Origin: Mycolicibacterium tusciae
GTDB lineage: Bacteria; Actinomycetota; Actinomycetes; Mycobacteriales; Mycobacteriaceae
Length of the DNA stretch: 64,000 bases
Assembly (NCBI RefSeq): GCF_002086795.1
Contig: NZ_MVIM01000003.1
Location: 310,001-374,000, forward strand
Reading direction: 5' to 3'
In this document: positions 18,268 to 30,645 of the stretch, piece after piece
Numbering within the stretch: position 1 is the first letter of the stretch
Layout of the letters: every line of letters starts with the position of its first letter
The notes under the pieces: model-generated
The model's input: only the letters and a program-made list of their open reading frames with translations
What the model was told of the DNA's origin: nothing
The model's database searches: none
Program-made: the position numbers and the translations under genes

Positions 18268-18279
18268 CGTTACGTAACG
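18268..18279 (+). promoter_or_regulatory. Perfect palindrome in the sigD leader (possible SigD promoter element)
   Basis: CGTTACGTAACG is a perfect 12-bp palindrome 18 bases before the sigD start and contains GTAACG, close to a proposed SigD -35 motif (recalled, not checked). It could be an autoregulatory promoter part or an operator. GGAGAGA (18282-18288) just after it is the sigD ribosome site. Confidence 0.45.
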
Positions 18280-18297
18280 CTGGAGAGATCGCCCACG

Positions 18298-18876
18298 ATG
18301 ACAATTTCGGGAGAACGTCTCGATGATGTCGTCGCTGAGGCTGTAGCGGGCAATCGGGACGCACTCCGGAGGGTGCTGGAGACCATTCGTCCCATCGTCA
18401 TCCGGTACGTCCGGGCGAGGGTGGGGTCGACTGAGCGAAGTGGCCTCTCAGCTGATGACGTCGCGCAGGAGGTGTGCTTGGCCGCCATTACGGCGCTGCC
18501 GCGCTACAAGGATCAGGGACGACCGTTCCTGGCCTTTGTGTACGGCATTGCAGCGCACAAGGTCGCTGACGCTCATCGCGCAGCGGGCAGGAACCGCTCC
18601 GACCCGACGGAAGTCGTGCCGGAACGCTTCTCGCTGGACGCCGGCCCCGAACAGATGGCGCTGGATTCCGAGGCATCAGCCCGGATGAAGAAGCTGCTGG
18701 CGATATTGCCCGAGAAGCAGCGCGAAATCCTGATCCTGCGCGTGGTCGTCGGCATGAGCGCCGAAGAGACCGCCGAGGCAGTCGGGAGTACGGCGGGCGC
18801 GGTCCGAGTCGCCCAGCACCGTGCACTGGCACGGCTGAAGGAAGAGATCATCTCGACGGGGCACGACCATGCCTGA
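18298..18876 (+). CDS. sigD: ECF RNA polymerase sigma factor SigD
   Basis: 192 aa group 4 sigma factor. Region 2: ADDVAQEVCLAAITALPRYKDQGRPFLAFVYGIAAHKVADAHR; region 4: LLAILPEKQREILILRVVVGMSAEETAEAVGSTAGAVRVAQHRALARLK, a helix-turn-helix for -35 binding. Start fixed by a good upstream GGAGAGA. The anti-sigma gene rsdA overlaps its end by 8 bases. In mycobacteria SigD influences stationary-phase and ribosome-related genes and is controlled by RsdA proteolysis. Confidence 0.95.
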   Translation: MTISGERLDDVVAEAVAGNRDALRRVLETIRPIVIRYVRARVGSTERSGLSADDVAQEVCLAAITALPRYKDQGRPFLAFVYGIAAHKVADAHRAAGRNRSDPTEVVPERFSLDAGPEQMALDSEASARMKKLLAILPEKQREILILRVVVGMSAEETAEAVGSTAGAVRVAQHRALARLKEEIISTGHDHA

Positions 18877-20083
18877 CTTCGGACGCTGGACTTCCAACGG
18901 GGGCGATCCGTCGCTCAACGAGATCAACCGCACTGACCAGTTGCTCGACGCGCTCGCGTACGAGCAGCCGGCGTATGCAAGCGATCGCGGAGACGCTGAG
19001 CTGATCAACCTGTTGTCCGGTTGGCGCGACGACATTCGGGATGCGCCGATGACGGTGCCGGTGACGCCGCGCGACGCGGTGATCGCACTCGACACCGCCC
19101 AGCGCACGCGCAAGCGTTCGCGTCGAACGCTGGCTCTGATCGGGTCGACCGCCGCGGCGGTGCTGTGTCTCGGTGGCTTCGCCAGCGTGGTGGCGGGCGC
19201 GGGACCGGGCGACTCGCTCTACGGTCTGCGCACGATGATCTTCGGCGAGGCGCCGGCTCCGCGGGATGACGCCGTGATGCTTGCCTCGCAACAACTCGCG
19301 GAGGTGCAGCAGCTCGTCGACCAGGGGCAGTGGGACGCCGCGCAGCAGAAGTTGGAGACGCTGACCACCACGGTCGCGACGGTCAACGACGATGTGCGCA
19401 AACAGGAACTGGTCTCCGAGTGGCAAGAACTGACGGTCAAGGTCGAGGCGCAGGATCCCGCCGCGGTGCTGCCGCCCGACATGCCGCCGCCGGTCTTCCC
19501 GGATGTGGTTGTCCTGGACACCCCGACATCCACGAACGGCAATACGTCGTCGGAGACGACACCGCCGTTGGATACCTCGACTCCGTTGCCGACTCCGTCT
19601 GGTCCGCTGCCTACGCCGTCGGGACCGTTACCTACGCCGTCGGGTCCGCTGCCTACGCCGTCGGGACCGTTACCCACGCCGTCGGGTCCGTTGCCGACTC
19701 CGTCGGGACCGGTTACTCAGTTGCCGGCGACTGAGCCCAGCAGCGCACCGCCTGCACCGCCCGCGTCGGAGGAAGAGCCGCCTCCGACGACTACCGCCCC
19801 GCCAACAACGGCAGTAACGACGACGACCACCGTGGCGGCTACGAGGACCCAGCAGCCTGCTGCGCCGTCATCGACTGTCTCCGAGGCCGCCGAGGAGGCA
19901 CCCCCCGTCGAAGCGCCGCCTGCGACGGTTGAGGCACCTCCAGTGACGGTTGAGGAACCGCCCGCAACCGTCGAGGCACCTCCGGCGACGGTCGAGGAAC
20001 CGCCGGTACAACGGCGAGCGCCGGTTACGACGACGTTCGTGGTTCCCGAGCCGGAGTCTGGCTCCGGCGGCGACGGCAGCTAA
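18869..20083 (+). CDS. rsdA: Anti-sigma-D factor RsdA, long Pro-rich variant
   Basis: 404 aa. N-terminal anti-sigma segment (about 1-85; LIDLL-like AELINLLSGWRDDI), one transmembrane helix near 86-108 (TLALIGSTAAAVLCLGGFAS), an extracytoplasmic helical DUF5667-like region (SLYGLRTMIFGEAP ... LASQQLAEVQQLVDQGQWDAAQQKL), and a long Pro/Thr/Glu-rich tail with repeats (LPTPSGP x6; PPATVE-type x5). The M. tuberculosis protein is about 100 residues shorter as I recall, so the repeat tail is expanded here. Overlaps sigD by 8 bases (translational coupling) and converges on the DUF5319 gene. Confidence 0.92.
   Translation: MPDFGRWTSNGGDPSLNEINRTDQLLDALAYEQPAYASDRGDAELINLLSGWRDDIRDAPMTVPVTPRDAVIALDTAQRTRKRSRRTLALIGSTAAAVLCLGGFASVVAGAGPGDSLYGLRTMIFGEAPAPRDDAVMLASQQLAEVQQLVDQGQWDAAQQKLETLTTTVATVNDDVRKQELVSEWQELTVKVEAQDPAAVLPPDMPPPVFPDVVVLDTPTSTNGNTSSETTPPLDTSTPLPTPSGPLPTPSGPLPTPSGPLPTPSGPLPTPSGPLPTPSGPVTQLPATEPSSAPPAPPASEEEPPPTTTAPPTTAVTTTTTVAATRTQQPAAPSSTVSEAAEEAPPVEAPPATVEAPPVTVEEPPATVEAPPATVEEPPVQRRAPVTTTFVVPEPESGSGGDGS
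19586..19711 (+). repeat. 21-bp tandem repeat (six copies) in rsdA
   Basis: Six in-frame units encoding Leu-Pro-Thr-Pro-Ser-Gly-Pro with only synonymous differences between units (for example ctg/tta/ttg Leu, acg/act Thr). Expected to vary in number between strains; lengthens the extracytoplasmic tail of the anti-sigma factor. Confidence 0.93.
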
Positions 20084-20098
20084 CCAGCGGTTGCGCCG

Positions 20099-22185
<2,087 letters not shown>

Positions 22186-22212
22186 CAGCGTGCTCGAAGG
22201 GGAGATGACGCA

Positions 22213-23358
22213 GTGCGTGACACAGTTGAAATCGGCATGGGCCGAACCGCCCGCCGCACTTACGAACTCGACGAGATCAACATCGTCCCGTCCCGCAGAA
22301 CCAGGTCGTCCCAAGATGTTTCGACGGCCTGGCAACTGGATGCCTACCGGTTCGAGATCCCGGTCGTGGCACACCCGACCGACGCGCTGGTGTCGCCGGA
22401 GTTCGCCATCGAGATGGGCCGTCTGGGCGGCCTCGGGGTGCTCAACGGCGAAGGCCTGATCGGCAGGCACGCCGACGTCGAGGAAAAGATCGCTCAGGTC
22501 GTCGCTGCGGCTGAGAAAGAGCCGGAACCCGCGGCGGCGATTCGGCTGTTGCAACAACTGCACGCCGCGCCGCTGGATCCTGATCTGCTGGGTGCCGCGG
22601 TGGCGCGGATCCGCGATGCCGGTGTGACCACGGCCGTCCGAGTGAGTCCCCAGAATGCGCGGGCGCTGACGCCGGCGCTGGTGTCCGCCGGCGTCGACTT
22701 ACTGGTCATCCAGGGCACGATCATCTCCGCGGAGCGGGTCGCCCAAGATCACGGGGTCGGCGAACCGCTGAACCTCAAGACCTTCATTTCCGAGCTCGAC
22801 ATACCGGTGGTGGCGGGCGGCGTCCTCGACCACCGCACTGCCCTGCACCTCATGCGCACCGGTGCGGCGGGCGTCATCGTCGGCTACGGATCGACCCGCG
22901 GCGTCACCACCAGCGACGAGGTGCTCGGCATCAGTGTGCCGATGGCGACCGCGATCGCCGACGCCGCCGCCGCACGCCGCGAATACCTTGACGAGACCGG
23001 CGGGCGCTACGTGCACGTGCTCGCCGACGGTGACATCCACACTTCCGGCGACCTGGCCAAGGCCATCGCGTGCGGCGCCGACGCCGTGGTGCTGGGCACC
23101 CCGTTGGCCACTGCCGCCGAGGCACTGGGAGACGGCTGGTTCTGGCCCGCCGCGGCTGCGCACCCGTCTTTGCCGCGCGGCGCTCTCCTGCAGGTCGCGC
23201 TGGGCGAGCGGCCTTCGCTGGGCCAGGTGCTGACCGGGCCGTCCGACGATCCGTTCGGGTCGCTGAATCTGGTCGGTGGCCTGCGGCGATCGATGGCCAA
23301 GGCAGGTTATTGCGACCTCAAGGAGTTCCAGAAGGTCGGCCTGACCGTCGGTAACTGA
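22213..23358 (+). CDS. guaB3: GuaB3 family IMP dehydrogenase-related protein
   Basis: 381 aa IMPDH-fold protein lacking CBS domains. The catalytic-loop equivalent reads GYGSTRGVTT, so the nucleophilic Cys of IMPDH is replaced; mycobacterial GuaB3 has no demonstrated IMPDH activity. Motifs MGRTARRTYELDEINIVPSRRTRS and VVAGGVLDHRTALHLM are typical. GTG 22213 start with a GAAGGGGAG ribosome site; 27 bases after guaB2, so likely one operon. Confidence 0.93.
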   Translation: MRDTVEIGMGRTARRTYELDEINIVPSRRTRSSQDVSTAWQLDAYRFEIPVVAHPTDALVSPEFAIEMGRLGGLGVLNGEGLIGRHADVEEKIAQVVAAAEKEPEPAAAIRLLQQLHAAPLDPDLLGAAVARIRDAGVTTAVRVSPQNARALTPALVSAGVDLLVIQGTIISAERVAQDHGVGEPLNLKTFISELDIPVVAGGVLDHRTALHLMRTGAAGVIVGYGSTRGVTTSDEVLGISVPMATAIADAAAARREYLDETGGRYVHVLADGDIHTSGDLAKAIACGADAVVLGTPLATAAEALGDGWFWPAAAAHPSLPRGALLQVALGERPSLGQVLTGPSDDPFGSLNLVGGLRRSMAKAGYCDLKEFQKVGLTVGN

Positions 23359-23419
23359 GATGCCGAAAGTTAGGGTGACCTCGCTAGTGGTTACTTGCCG
23401 GTAGTTAGATACTGGGCCG

Positions 23420-25165
23420 ATGAAGCCTGACTACGACGTCCTGATCATCGGTTCCGGTTTCGGTGGCAGCGTCACCGCGCTGCGGCTCACCGAGAAGGGC
23501 TATCGCGTCGGCGTTCTCGAGGCCGGTCGCCGGTTCGCCGACGAGGAGTTCGCGAAGACGTCCTGGAATCTGCGCAAGTTCCTGTGGGCGCCGAAACTCG
23601 GCATGTACGGCATCCAACGAATCCATCTGTTGCGCAACGTGATGATCCTGGCCGGCGCGGGTGTCGGCGGAGGGTCGCTCAATTACGCCAACACCTTGTA
23701 CGTCCCGCCGGACGCGTTCTTCAACGACCCGCAGTGGAAGCAGATCACCGACTGGCGCGGCGAGCTGACCCCGCATTACGACCAGGCGCAGCGAATGCTC
23801 GGCGTGGTCCAGAATCCGACGTTCACCGATGCCGACCGCGTCATGAAAGAGGTCGCCGCCGACATGGGCGTCGAGGACACCTTCGTCGCGACGCCCGTCG
23901 GCGTGTTCTTCGGCCCCGACGGCACGAAGGCTCCGGGTAAGACGGTGCCGGATCCGTACTTCGGCGGTGCCGGTCCGGCGCGCACCGGCTGCATCGAATG
24001 CGGTTCCTGCATGACGGGTTGCCGCTACGGCGCCAAGAACACCCTGCTGAAAAACTATCTCGGTCTCGCCGAAAAGGCTGGGGCAGAGATCATTCCGATG
24101 ACGACGGTATCGAGTTTCTCGCAGCGATCCGACGGAGTGTGGGAGGTGCGCGCGAAACGGACGGGCCTGTTGCCGCTGAAGCGGCGCAAGTACACCGCTA
24201 CCCATGTGGTGCTCGCGGCGGGGACGTTCGGCACGCAGAAGCTGTTGTTCGACATGCGCGACAAGGGCAAGCTTCCCAAGTTGTCGGACAAGCTCGGTGT
24301 GCTCACGCGGACCAACTCGGAGTCGATCGTCGGTGCGGGCCGTTTCGAGGTCTCACCCGACCTCGACCTCACCCACGGTGTGGCCATCACGTCGTCGATT
24401 CACCCGACGTCCGACACGCACATCGAGCCGGTGCGCTACGGCAAGGGCAGCAATGCCATGGGGCTGTTGCAGACCCTGATGACCGATGGCGCGGGGCCTC
24501 TGGGGTCTGACATTCCACGGTGGCGGCAGTTCTTCGCGCAGGCCGGCCAGAACCCCCGCAAGCTGCTTCGGCTGCTCAACCCGAGGCGCTGGAGCGAGCG
24601 GACGATGATCGCGCTCGTCATGCAGCACCTGGACAACTCGATCACGACATACACCCGGCGGACCAAGTTCGGCTTCCGGCGGCTGGACAGCAGGCAAGGT
24701 CACGGCGAACCCAATCCGACATGGATCCCGGTGGGCAACGAGGTCACGCGCCGGATCGCCGAAAAGATCGACGGCGTCGCGGGCGGCACCTGGGGTGAAC
24801 TGTTCAACATCCCGCTGACCGCCCACTACCTCGGCGGCGCTGCGATCGGCGACACCGCCGACCACGGAGTCATCGATCCGTATCAGCGGGTGTACGGATA
24901 TCCGACGCTCTCGGTGCACGACGGTGCGGCGATCTCGGCGAACCTCGGTGTCAATCCATCGCTTTCGATCACCGCGCAGGCCGAGCGCGCGGCATCGCTG
25001 TGGCCGAACAAGGGTGAGATCGATCAGCGTCCAAAGCAGGGGGAACCCTACAAGCGCCTCGATCCGATCCCGCCGGCACATCCGGTCGTCCCCGCCGATG
25101 CGCCCGCGGCTTTGCGCCATCTGCCGATCGAACCGGTCAGCTCGGCGGGAAAAAACGCCGGCTAA
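23420..25165 (+). CDS. choD: GMC-family oxidoreductase ChoD (cholesterol-oxidase-like)
   Basis: 581 aa FAD enzyme. ADP-binding IIGSGFGGSVTALRLTEKGY starts at residue 8, and ILAGAGVGGGSLNYANTLY is the GMC signature. A Cys-rich segment GCIECGSCMTGCRYGAKN suggests an additional metal or Fe-S-like site. C-terminal HYLGGAAIGDT holds an active-site His. No signal peptide is visible. Position after guaB3 equals Rv3409c. Real physiological substrate is debated in the family, so 'cholesterol oxidase' should be taken as a family name. Confidence 0.92.
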   Translation: MKPDYDVLIIGSGFGGSVTALRLTEKGYRVGVLEAGRRFADEEFAKTSWNLRKFLWAPKLGMYGIQRIHLLRNVMILAGAGVGGGSLNYANTLYVPPDAFFNDPQWKQITDWRGELTPHYDQAQRMLGVVQNPTFTDADRVMKEVAADMGVEDTFVATPVGVFFGPDGTKAPGKTVPDPYFGGAGPARTGCIECGSCMTGCRYGAKNTLLKNYLGLAEKAGAEIIPMTTVSSFSQRSDGVWEVRAKRTGLLPLKRRKYTATHVVLAAGTFGTQKLLFDMRDKGKLPKLSDKLGVLTRTNSESIVGAGRFEVSPDLDLTHGVAITSSIHPTSDTHIEPVRYGKGSNAMGLLQTLMTDGAGPLGSDIPRWRQFFAQAGQNPRKLLRLLNPRRWSERTMIALVMQHLDNSITTYTRRTKFGFRRLDSRQGHGEPNPTWIPVGNEVTRRIAEKIDGVAGGTWGELFNIPLTAHYLGGAAIGDTADHGVIDPYQRVYGYPTLSVHDGAAISANLGVNPSLSITAQAERAASLWPNKGEIDQRPKQGEPYKRLDPIPPAHPVVPADAPAALRHLPIEPVSSAGKNAG

Positions 25166-25173
25166 CAGGTTTG

Positions 25174-25191
25174 ACCCGAGCGGTCTCGGGT
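25174..25191 (+). terminator. Stem-loop between choD and the phoU-like gene
   Basis: ACCCGAG-CGGT-CTCGGGT: perfect 7-bp stem with a 4-base loop, 8 bases after the choD stop. Lacks a T-tract, so termination efficiency is uncertain. Confidence 0.5.
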
Positions 25192-25202
25192 AACTAGTGC
25201 CG

Positions 25203-25862
25203 ATGCGAACCGCCTATCGCCAACAATTGTCGGGCTTGGGCGCGCGGCTGGCCGACATGTGCGGCCTGGCAGCCAAGGCGATGGACGATGCGACGCGGGC
25301 TCTGCTGGAAGCAGACCTGTCGCTGGCCGAAGAGGTCATCGCCGAGCAGGAACGCATCGCGGTCATGGGCCGGCAGGCCGAGGAAACTGCGCTCAAACTG
25401 CTCGCGCTGCAGCAGCCGGTGGCCGGCGATTTGCGGACGGTGGTCTGCGCCATTCACGTCGGCGCCGATATCGAAAGAATGGGTGCGCTTGCGGTGCATG
25501 TGGCCAGCATCTCGAGGTTGCGCCACCCGGAGTGCGCGCTGCCCGACGAGGTGAGGGCCAGCTTCGCGGAGATGGGTAGACGAGCTGTCCTGATGGCAGG
25601 GATTGCGCGTGAGGTACTGCTGTCCAGCGATTCGGAAAAGGCATCGCAGATGCGCGATCTGGACGATGCGGTGGATGCCGAGCACCGTCACCTGTTCACG
25701 CTGCTGATCGACAACAAGTGGCAGGACGGGGTCTGCTCCGCGGTGGATGTCGCATTGCTGGGCCGCTATTACGAGCGTTTCGCCGACCACGCCGTCGAGA
25801 TCGGCAGGCGCGTCGTGTTCGAGGCAACCGGCGGTCTGCCCGAGGCCAAGAAACTGGCCTGA
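25203..25862 (+). CDS. PhoU-family phosphate-signalling regulator
   Basis: 219 aa from ATG 25203, which gives the family N-terminus MRTAYRQQL. Two three-helix PhoU repeats: [28 protein letters not shown] in the first and [26 protein letters not shown] in the second; both carry the E/D-xxx-D/R signature. PhoU links phosphate import to SenX3-RegX3 signalling in mycobacteria and to persistence (PhoY1/PhoY2). No pst genes are nearby, so it is an orphan copy, perhaps one of several paralogues. Converges with the GH65 gene with a 5-base gap. Confidence 0.9.
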   Translation: MRTAYRQQLSGLGARLADMCGLAAKAMDDATRALLEADLSLAEEVIAEQERIAVMGRQAEETALKLLALQQPVAGDLRTVVCAIHVGADIERMGALAVHVASISRLRHPECALPDEVRASFAEMGRRAVLMAGIAREVLLSSDSEKASQMRDLDDAVDAEHRHLFTLLIDNKWQDGVCSAVDVALLGRYYERFADHAVEIGRRVVFEATGGLPEAKKLA

Positions 25863-25867
25863 ACCCC

Positions 25868-28222
25868 CTATAACGTCCTGCGGCGCAACGGCTCTCGGCC
25901 GGGCGGTTGCTGCGGTTCGGGGAGCAGCGGCTCGCGGGGCCTCAGCGCGACGGTCGTCGGGCGGTCCGTACCGAGCTTTATCTCCTCGCGGGCGTGACGG
26001 ATCGTCAGGAATGAGTGCGGCCCGTCGCGGACGGTGTAGGTGACATCTTCGTGGTTGGCATCGACCGTGATCCGAAAGTCCCTCCAGCGCAACCGGAACT
26101 GCAGGCGTGAGATTCCCGACGGCAGTTGCGGATCGAGCGACAGCACACCGTCGTCGTCGCGCAGTCCGCCGAACCCTGCCACCAGCGCGGTCCACGCGCC
26201 TGCCAAAGACGCCATGTGCAGGCCGTCGCGGGTGTTGTGGTGCAGGTCGCGCAGATCGATGAGCGCCGCCTCGTACGCGTAGTCATGTGCGAGTTCCAGA
26301 TGGCCGACGTCGGCGCACATCACCGCCTGGGTACACGCCGACAGCGACGAGTCGCGCGTGGTGCGGCGCTCGTAGTAGTCGACGTTGCGCGCCTTCTGTT
26401 CGGGCGTGAACGCGTGGCTCTGCCACTGCATGGCCAACACCAGATCCGCCTGTTTGATCACCTGCGCCGGGTACAGCCGTACATACGGTTCGTGTAGCAG
26501 CAGGGGATATTCGGTGTTGGACGTGAAGTCCCACTCCCGAAGCGTGGTGAAACCGGCGCACTGCGGATGGACACCGAGTTCGTCGTCGAACGCGATGAAC
26601 GCGTCGTCGGCGGCAGTGCGCCAATCGGCCATCTCCGCATCGGTGACACCCAGTTCGTCGGCGCGGTCGGGGTGGCGAAGGCAAGCCTCGGCCGCAGTCC
26701 GAAGATTATGTGCCGCCATCAGATTGGTGAACACGTTGTCCCGCACGACCGCCGTGTACTCGTCGGGTCCGGTGACCCCGTCGATGTGCCACACGCCGTG
26801 CCGGTCGTGATGTCCGAGCGACAGCCACAACCGTGCCGTCTCGACGAGGACCGCAAGCCCGCACTCGGCTTCCAGGGAATCGTCACCCGTCACGATGCGA
26901 TACCGCTCGAATGCCATGGCGATGTCGGCGTTCACGTGCCAGCCGGCCGTACCCGCGGGCCAGTACGCCGAGCACTCCTCACCGCGGATGGTGCGCCACG
27001 GAAACGCGGCGCCGGTGAGGTCGAGTTGTGCTGCTCGTTCCCTGGCGAGATCGAGCGTCGAGGCCCGCCACCTCAACGCGTCCGCGGCCGCATATGGCGC
27101 CGTGTAGGTCAGCAGCGGCAGCACGAATCCCTCTGTGTCCCAGAACGCGTGACCGTCGTACCCGGTGCCCGTCAGCCCCTTGCCGGGAATGGCCCGACGT
27201 TCGGCACGGGCACTGGCCTGCAGAACGTGGAACAGTCCGAACCGCACCGCCTGCTGGCTGTCGGGGTCGCCCTCGACCTCGACATCGGCGCAGTCCCAGA
27301 AGTCGTCGAGATACTCGCGCTGCGACTTGAGCAGTCCCTCCCACCCCGTATAGCGCGCACCGCTGACCGCTGCGGCGGCCTGGTCCCGCAGTGCGGGCCG
27401 CGATCTCAGGCTCGACCACCCGTAGGCGAGGTATTTCACGATGCGTAGCCGTTGACCCGGTCGTAGACCGCAGATCACGGTGGTGGTCGCCCAGTCCTCG
27501 CCCGCTCCGGTGGTGACTTCGACCCGCCCGGGGACCTCGACGTCGTGAGACATCGCCGCGGCCATCAGCAGCTGGCTGGCCCGTGTGCGGTGCAGCAGGA
27601 TGGCGCCGCGTTCGGAGTGCTCGTGCCCGACGGCCTCCAACGGTTTGTCGAGCACGGCGGCCACTCTGGGATCGTCTTCGGACGAGGGCAGCTGCTCATT
27701 GGCGACCAGCTCGGACTGGACGGTGACTCGGGTGAACTCGTCGACCGCCTCGACGGTGTACTCGATCGCTGCGACGCTGCGCTGCGCCAGCGACACCAGG
27801 CGGGTCGACACGATCTTGACCTGCTTGCCCGCCGGGGAGCGCCAATGTGCGGTGCGGGTCAGCGTGCCTGCGCGCAAATCCAGAACGCGTTCGTGCTCGA
27901 GCAATTCGCCGTACCGTACATCGAAGGGTTCGTCGTCGACGAGCAGGCGGACGATCTTGCCGTTGGTGATGTTGACGATCGTCTGGCCTGCCTCGGGGTA
28001 GCCGAACCCCGCCTCGGCGTAGGGCAACGGTCGTACCTCGTAGTACGAGTTCAGATAGGTACCGGGAAGGCCGTGTGGTTCACCCTCTTCGAGGTTTCCT
28101 CGCATGCCGATGTGGCCGTTGGACAGTGCAAACAGTGATTCGGATTCGTCCAAAAGGCTTAGATCCAGCGCGGTTTCACGAATATGCCACGGTTCGACTA
28201 TGAAGTTCTCGCCGGTGATCAT
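25868..28222 (-). CDS. Glycoside hydrolase family 65 phosphorylase/hydrolase
   Basis: 784 aa, family-typical size. N-terminal beta-sandwich ([28 protein letters not shown]), (alpha/alpha)6 barrel with [20 protein letters not shown], and the catalytic acid in [11 protein letters not shown] (Glu488), closing with phosphate-loop-like [21 protein letters not shown]65 members phosphorolyse maltose, trehalose or kojibiose to beta-glucose-1-phosphate. The overlapping partner gene upstream is beta-phosphoglucomutase-like, so beta-G1P is the likely product. Orthologue of Rv3401 by position. Substrate not fixed by sequence alone. Confidence 0.92.
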   Translation of the reverse strand: MITGENFIVEPWHIRETALDLSLLDESESLFALSNGHIGMRGNLEEGEPHGLPGTYLNSYYEVRPLPYAEAGFGYPEAGQTIVNITNGKIVRLLVDDEPFDVRYGELLEHERVLDLRAGTLTRTAHWRSPAGKQVKIVSTRLVSLAQRSVAAIEYTVEAVDEFTRVTVQSELVANEQLPSSEDDPRVAAVLDKPLEAVGHEHSERGAILLHRTRASQLLMAAAMSHDVEVPGRVEVTTGAGEDWATTTVICGLRPGQRLRIVKYLAYGWSSLRSRPALRDQAAAAVSGARYTGWEGLLKSQREYLDDFWDCADVEVEGDPDSQQAVRFGLFHVLQASARAERRAIPGKGLTGTGYDGHAFWDTEGFVLPLLTYTAPYAAADALRWRASTLDLARERAAQLDLTGAAFPWRTIRGEECSAYWPAGTAGWHVNADIAMAFERYRIVTGDDSLEAECGLAVLVETARLWLSLGHHDRHGVWHIDGVTGPDEYTAVVRDNVFTNLMAAHNLRTAAEACLRHPDRADELGVTDAEMADWRTAADDAFIAFDDELGVHPQCAGFTTLREWDFTSNTEYPLLLHEPYVRLYPAQVIKQADLVLAMQWQSHAFTPEQKARNVDYYERRTTRDSSLSACTQAVMCADVGHLELAHDYAYEAALIDLRDLHHNTRDGLHMASLAGAWTALVAGFGGLRDDDGVLSLDPQLPSGISRLQFRLRWRDFRITVDANHEDVTYTVRDGPHSFLTIRHAREEIKLGTDRPTTVALRPREPLLPEPQQPPGREPLRRRTL

Positions 28223-29028
28223 CGCGACATCAACTCTGCGAGGTCGGCGACCACCACGTCAGCACCGTTGCGCCGCAGAGCCTCTGCGTGACCTACCCGG
28301 TCGACACCGACGACGTATCCGAAATTCCCCGCCCGGCCCGCCTCGACGCCGGAGAGCGCATCCTCGAACACGGCCGCCTCGGCAGGCGTGACTCCGAGCA
28401 GTTCTGCCGCGCGCAGAAACGAGTCCGGAGCGGGCTTTCCCGCGATGTTCTGCTCCCGCAGCGTCACGCCGTCCACGCGCTGCTGGACGAATTTGTCGAG
28501 CCCCGTCAGCTCCAGCACCTCGCGGGTGTTCGCGCTGGACGACACCACCGCCGTGCCGAACCCTGCGTTCACGACGGCCTCGAGGTAGCGGCGAGATCCG
28601 TCGAAGACCTCGATTCCGTCGGTCTGCAGGGTGTGCTGGAACGCCTGGTTCTTGCGGTTTCCGAGCCCGTAGACGGTCTGGGCGTCCGGATCGTCGTCCG
28701 GGGAACCGTCGGGCAGCTGGATACCTCTGCTGGCGAGAAAGGACCGGACCCCGTCCTCGCGCTTCTTGCCGTCGACGTAATTCAGGTAATCGGAGTCGAC
28801 GTCGAACGGCACGAATTTGGTTCCCGCCTGAACTGCCTGCGCCTCGAGAAAGTCGTCGAACATCGACTTCCAGGCCTTCTTGTGCACGCTGGCGGTGTCT
28901 GTCAGCACGCCATCGAGGTCGAAAAGTGTGGCACGGATCCATTCGGGTAGACCGAGCACTTGGTACCTCGCTTTGGCTTCTCGGGTGCGTGCCTCCAGTT
29001 CACCATTCCCAAATTCGTCCGTGGGCAT
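28219..29028 (-). CDS. HAD hydrolase, beta-phosphoglucomutase-like
   Basis: 269 aa. HAD motif [13 protein letters not shown] with Asp37 and Asp39 (second Asp acid/base as in beta-PGM), cap domain with [13 protein letters not shown], motif [10 protein letters not shown], motif III Lys in [10 protein letters not shown], motif [14 protein letters not shown]. Converts beta-G1P to G6P in the family model. Its end overlaps the GH65 start by 4 bases (ATGA), a functional pair as in Rv3400-Rv3401. Confidence 0.92.
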   Translation of the reverse strand: MPTDEFGNGELEARTREAKARYQVLGLPEWIRATLFDLDGVLTDTASVHKKAWKSMFDDFLEAQAVQAGTKFVPFDVDSDYLNYVDGKKREDGVRSFLASRGIQLPDGSPDDDPDAQTVYGLGNRKNQAFQHTLQTDGIEVFDGSRRYLEAVVNAGFGTAVVSSSANTREVLELTGLDKFVQQRVDGVTLREQNIAGKPAPDSFLRAAELLGVTPAEAAVFEDALSGVEAGRAGNFGYVVGVDRVGHAEALRRNGADVVVADLAELMSR

Positions 29029-29085
29029 ACTTCGGCGTCTTCACCATGAGCTCGGTGCTGTGGGGTCGCTGACTAGACTGTCCGG

Positions 29086-30645
29086 GTGACAACAGGTTCT
29101 CCCCGGCCCGTGCTGGTCGTCGACTTCGGAGCGCAATATGCGCAGTTGATCGCCCGCCGCGTCCGCGAAGCGCGGGTCTATTCCGAGGTGATTCCGCACA
29201 CCGCGACGGTCGAGGAGATCAAGGCCCGCGACCCGCAGGCCATCGTGCTGTCGGGCGGTCCCGCGAGTGTGTACGAAGACGGTGCCCCGCAGCTGAATGC
29301 CGAGGTGTTCGACCTGGGGGTACCGGTGTTCGGTATCTGCTACGGCTTTCAGGCGATGGCCCAGGCGCTCGGCGGAACCGTCGCCCGGACGGGGACCAGT
29401 GAGTTCGGCCGCACGGAGCTGGAAGTGACTGGGGGAGACCTTCATTCCGATCTGCCCACCACCCAGCCGGTGTGGATGAGCCATGGAGACGCCGTGACCG
29501 TCGCCCCCGAAGGCTTCGAGGTGGTCGCCACCAGTTCCGGTGCGCCCGTCGCCGCGTTCGAGAACCGGGCCAAGGGCCTGGCAGGCGTGCAGTACCACCC
29601 CGAGGTGATGCACTCCCCGCACGGTCAGCAGATTCTGAGCCGATTCCTGCACGAATTCGCCGGTATCGACTCGACGTGGACGCCTGCGAACATCGCCGAC
29701 GCGCTCGTCGAGCAGGTGCGCGAGCAGATCGGCGACGGACGCGCGATCTGCGGTCTGTCGGGCGGGGTGGACTCCGCGGTGGCCGCCGCGTTGGTGCAGC
29801 GGGCCATCGGCGACCGGTTGACGTGCGTGTTCGTCGACCACGGACTGCTGAGGGCGGGCGAACGCGCGCAGGTACAGCGTGACTTCGTCGCCGCCACCGG
29901 TGCCAACCTGGTCACCGTCGACGTCGCCGACCGCTTCCTCGAAGCACTGTCCGGAGTGACCGATCCCGAGGGCAAGCGCAAGATCATCGGCAGGCAGTTC
30001 ATTCGCGCTTTCGAAGGTGCGGTCCGAGACATCGTGGGAGATACCGGTTCTGAGGTCGACTTCCTGGTGCAGGGCACTTTGTATCCCGACGTGGTGGAGT
30101 CCGGCGGCGGGTCGGGAACTGCGAACATCAAGAGCCACCACAACGTCGGCGGGCTACCCGACGACCTGAAGTTCAAACTCGTCGAGCCGCTGCGGCTGCT
30201 GTTCAAAGACGAGGTGCGCGCGGTTGGCCGCGAGCTCGGATTGCCCGAGGAAATCGTTGCGCGCCAACCCTTCCCGGGTCCGGGCTTGGGCATAAGGATC
30301 GTCGGCGAGGTGACCGCGCAGCGACTGGACACGCTGCGGCGGGCCGACTCGATCGCGCGGGAGGAACTGACGTCCGCAGGCCTGGATCACCAGATCTGGC
30401 AGTGCCCGGTGGTGCTGCTTGCCGGAGTCCGTTCCGTGGGTGTGCAGGGCGATGGGCGGACCTATGGTCACCCGATCGTGCTGCGGCCGGTGTCCAGCGA
30501 GGACGCCATGACCGCGGACTGGACGCGAGTGCCCTATGAAGTGCTCGAACGCATCTCCACACGCATCACCAACGAGGTTCGCGAGGTGAACCGCGTCGTG
30601 CTGGACATCACCAGCAAGCCGCCGGGCACCATCGAATGGGAATGA
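29086..30645 (+). CDS. guaA: GMP synthase (glutamine-hydrolysing)
   Basis: 519 aa. XMP + Gln + ATP to GMP. Class I glutamine amidotransferase domain with nucleophile Cys85 ([10 protein letters not shown]) and YHPEV; ATP pyrophosphatase P-loop [14 protein letters not shown]-terminal dimerisation domain with [12 protein letters not shown] 29086 start gives a normal N-terminus. Completes the guaB2-guaA route to GMP within the same window. Its TGA abuts the MerR gene stop on the other strand through a TGATCA hexamer. Confidence 0.97.
   Translation: MTTGSPRPVLVVDFGAQYAQLIARRVREARVYSEVIPHTATVEEIKARDPQAIVLSGGPASVYEDGAPQLNAEVFDLGVPVFGICYGFQAMAQALGGTVARTGTSEFGRTELEVTGGDLHSDLPTTQPVWMSHGDAVTVAPEGFEVVATSSGAPVAAFENRAKGLAGVQYHPEVMHSPHGQQILSRFLHEFAGIDSTWTPANIADALVEQVREQIGDGRAICGLSGGVDSAVAAALVQRAIGDRLTCVFVDHGLLRAGERAQVQRDFVAATGANLVTVDVADRFLEALSGVTDPEGKRKIIGRQFIRAFEGAVRDIVGDTGSEVDFLVQGTLYPDVVESGGGSGTANIKSHHNVGGLPDDLKFKLVEPLRLLFKDEVRAVGRELGLPEEIVARQPFPGPGLGIRIVGEVTAQRLDTLRRADSIAREELTSAGLDHQIWQCPVVLLAGVRSVGVQGDGRTYGHPIVLRPVSSEDAMTADWTRVPYEVLERISTRITNEVREVNRVVLDITSKPPGTIEWE

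Noticed and set aside
19586..19711. CRISPR-like array of short repeats
   Set aside because: Repeats are contiguous 21-bp units with no spacers, in frame and coding for LPTPSGP within rsdA.
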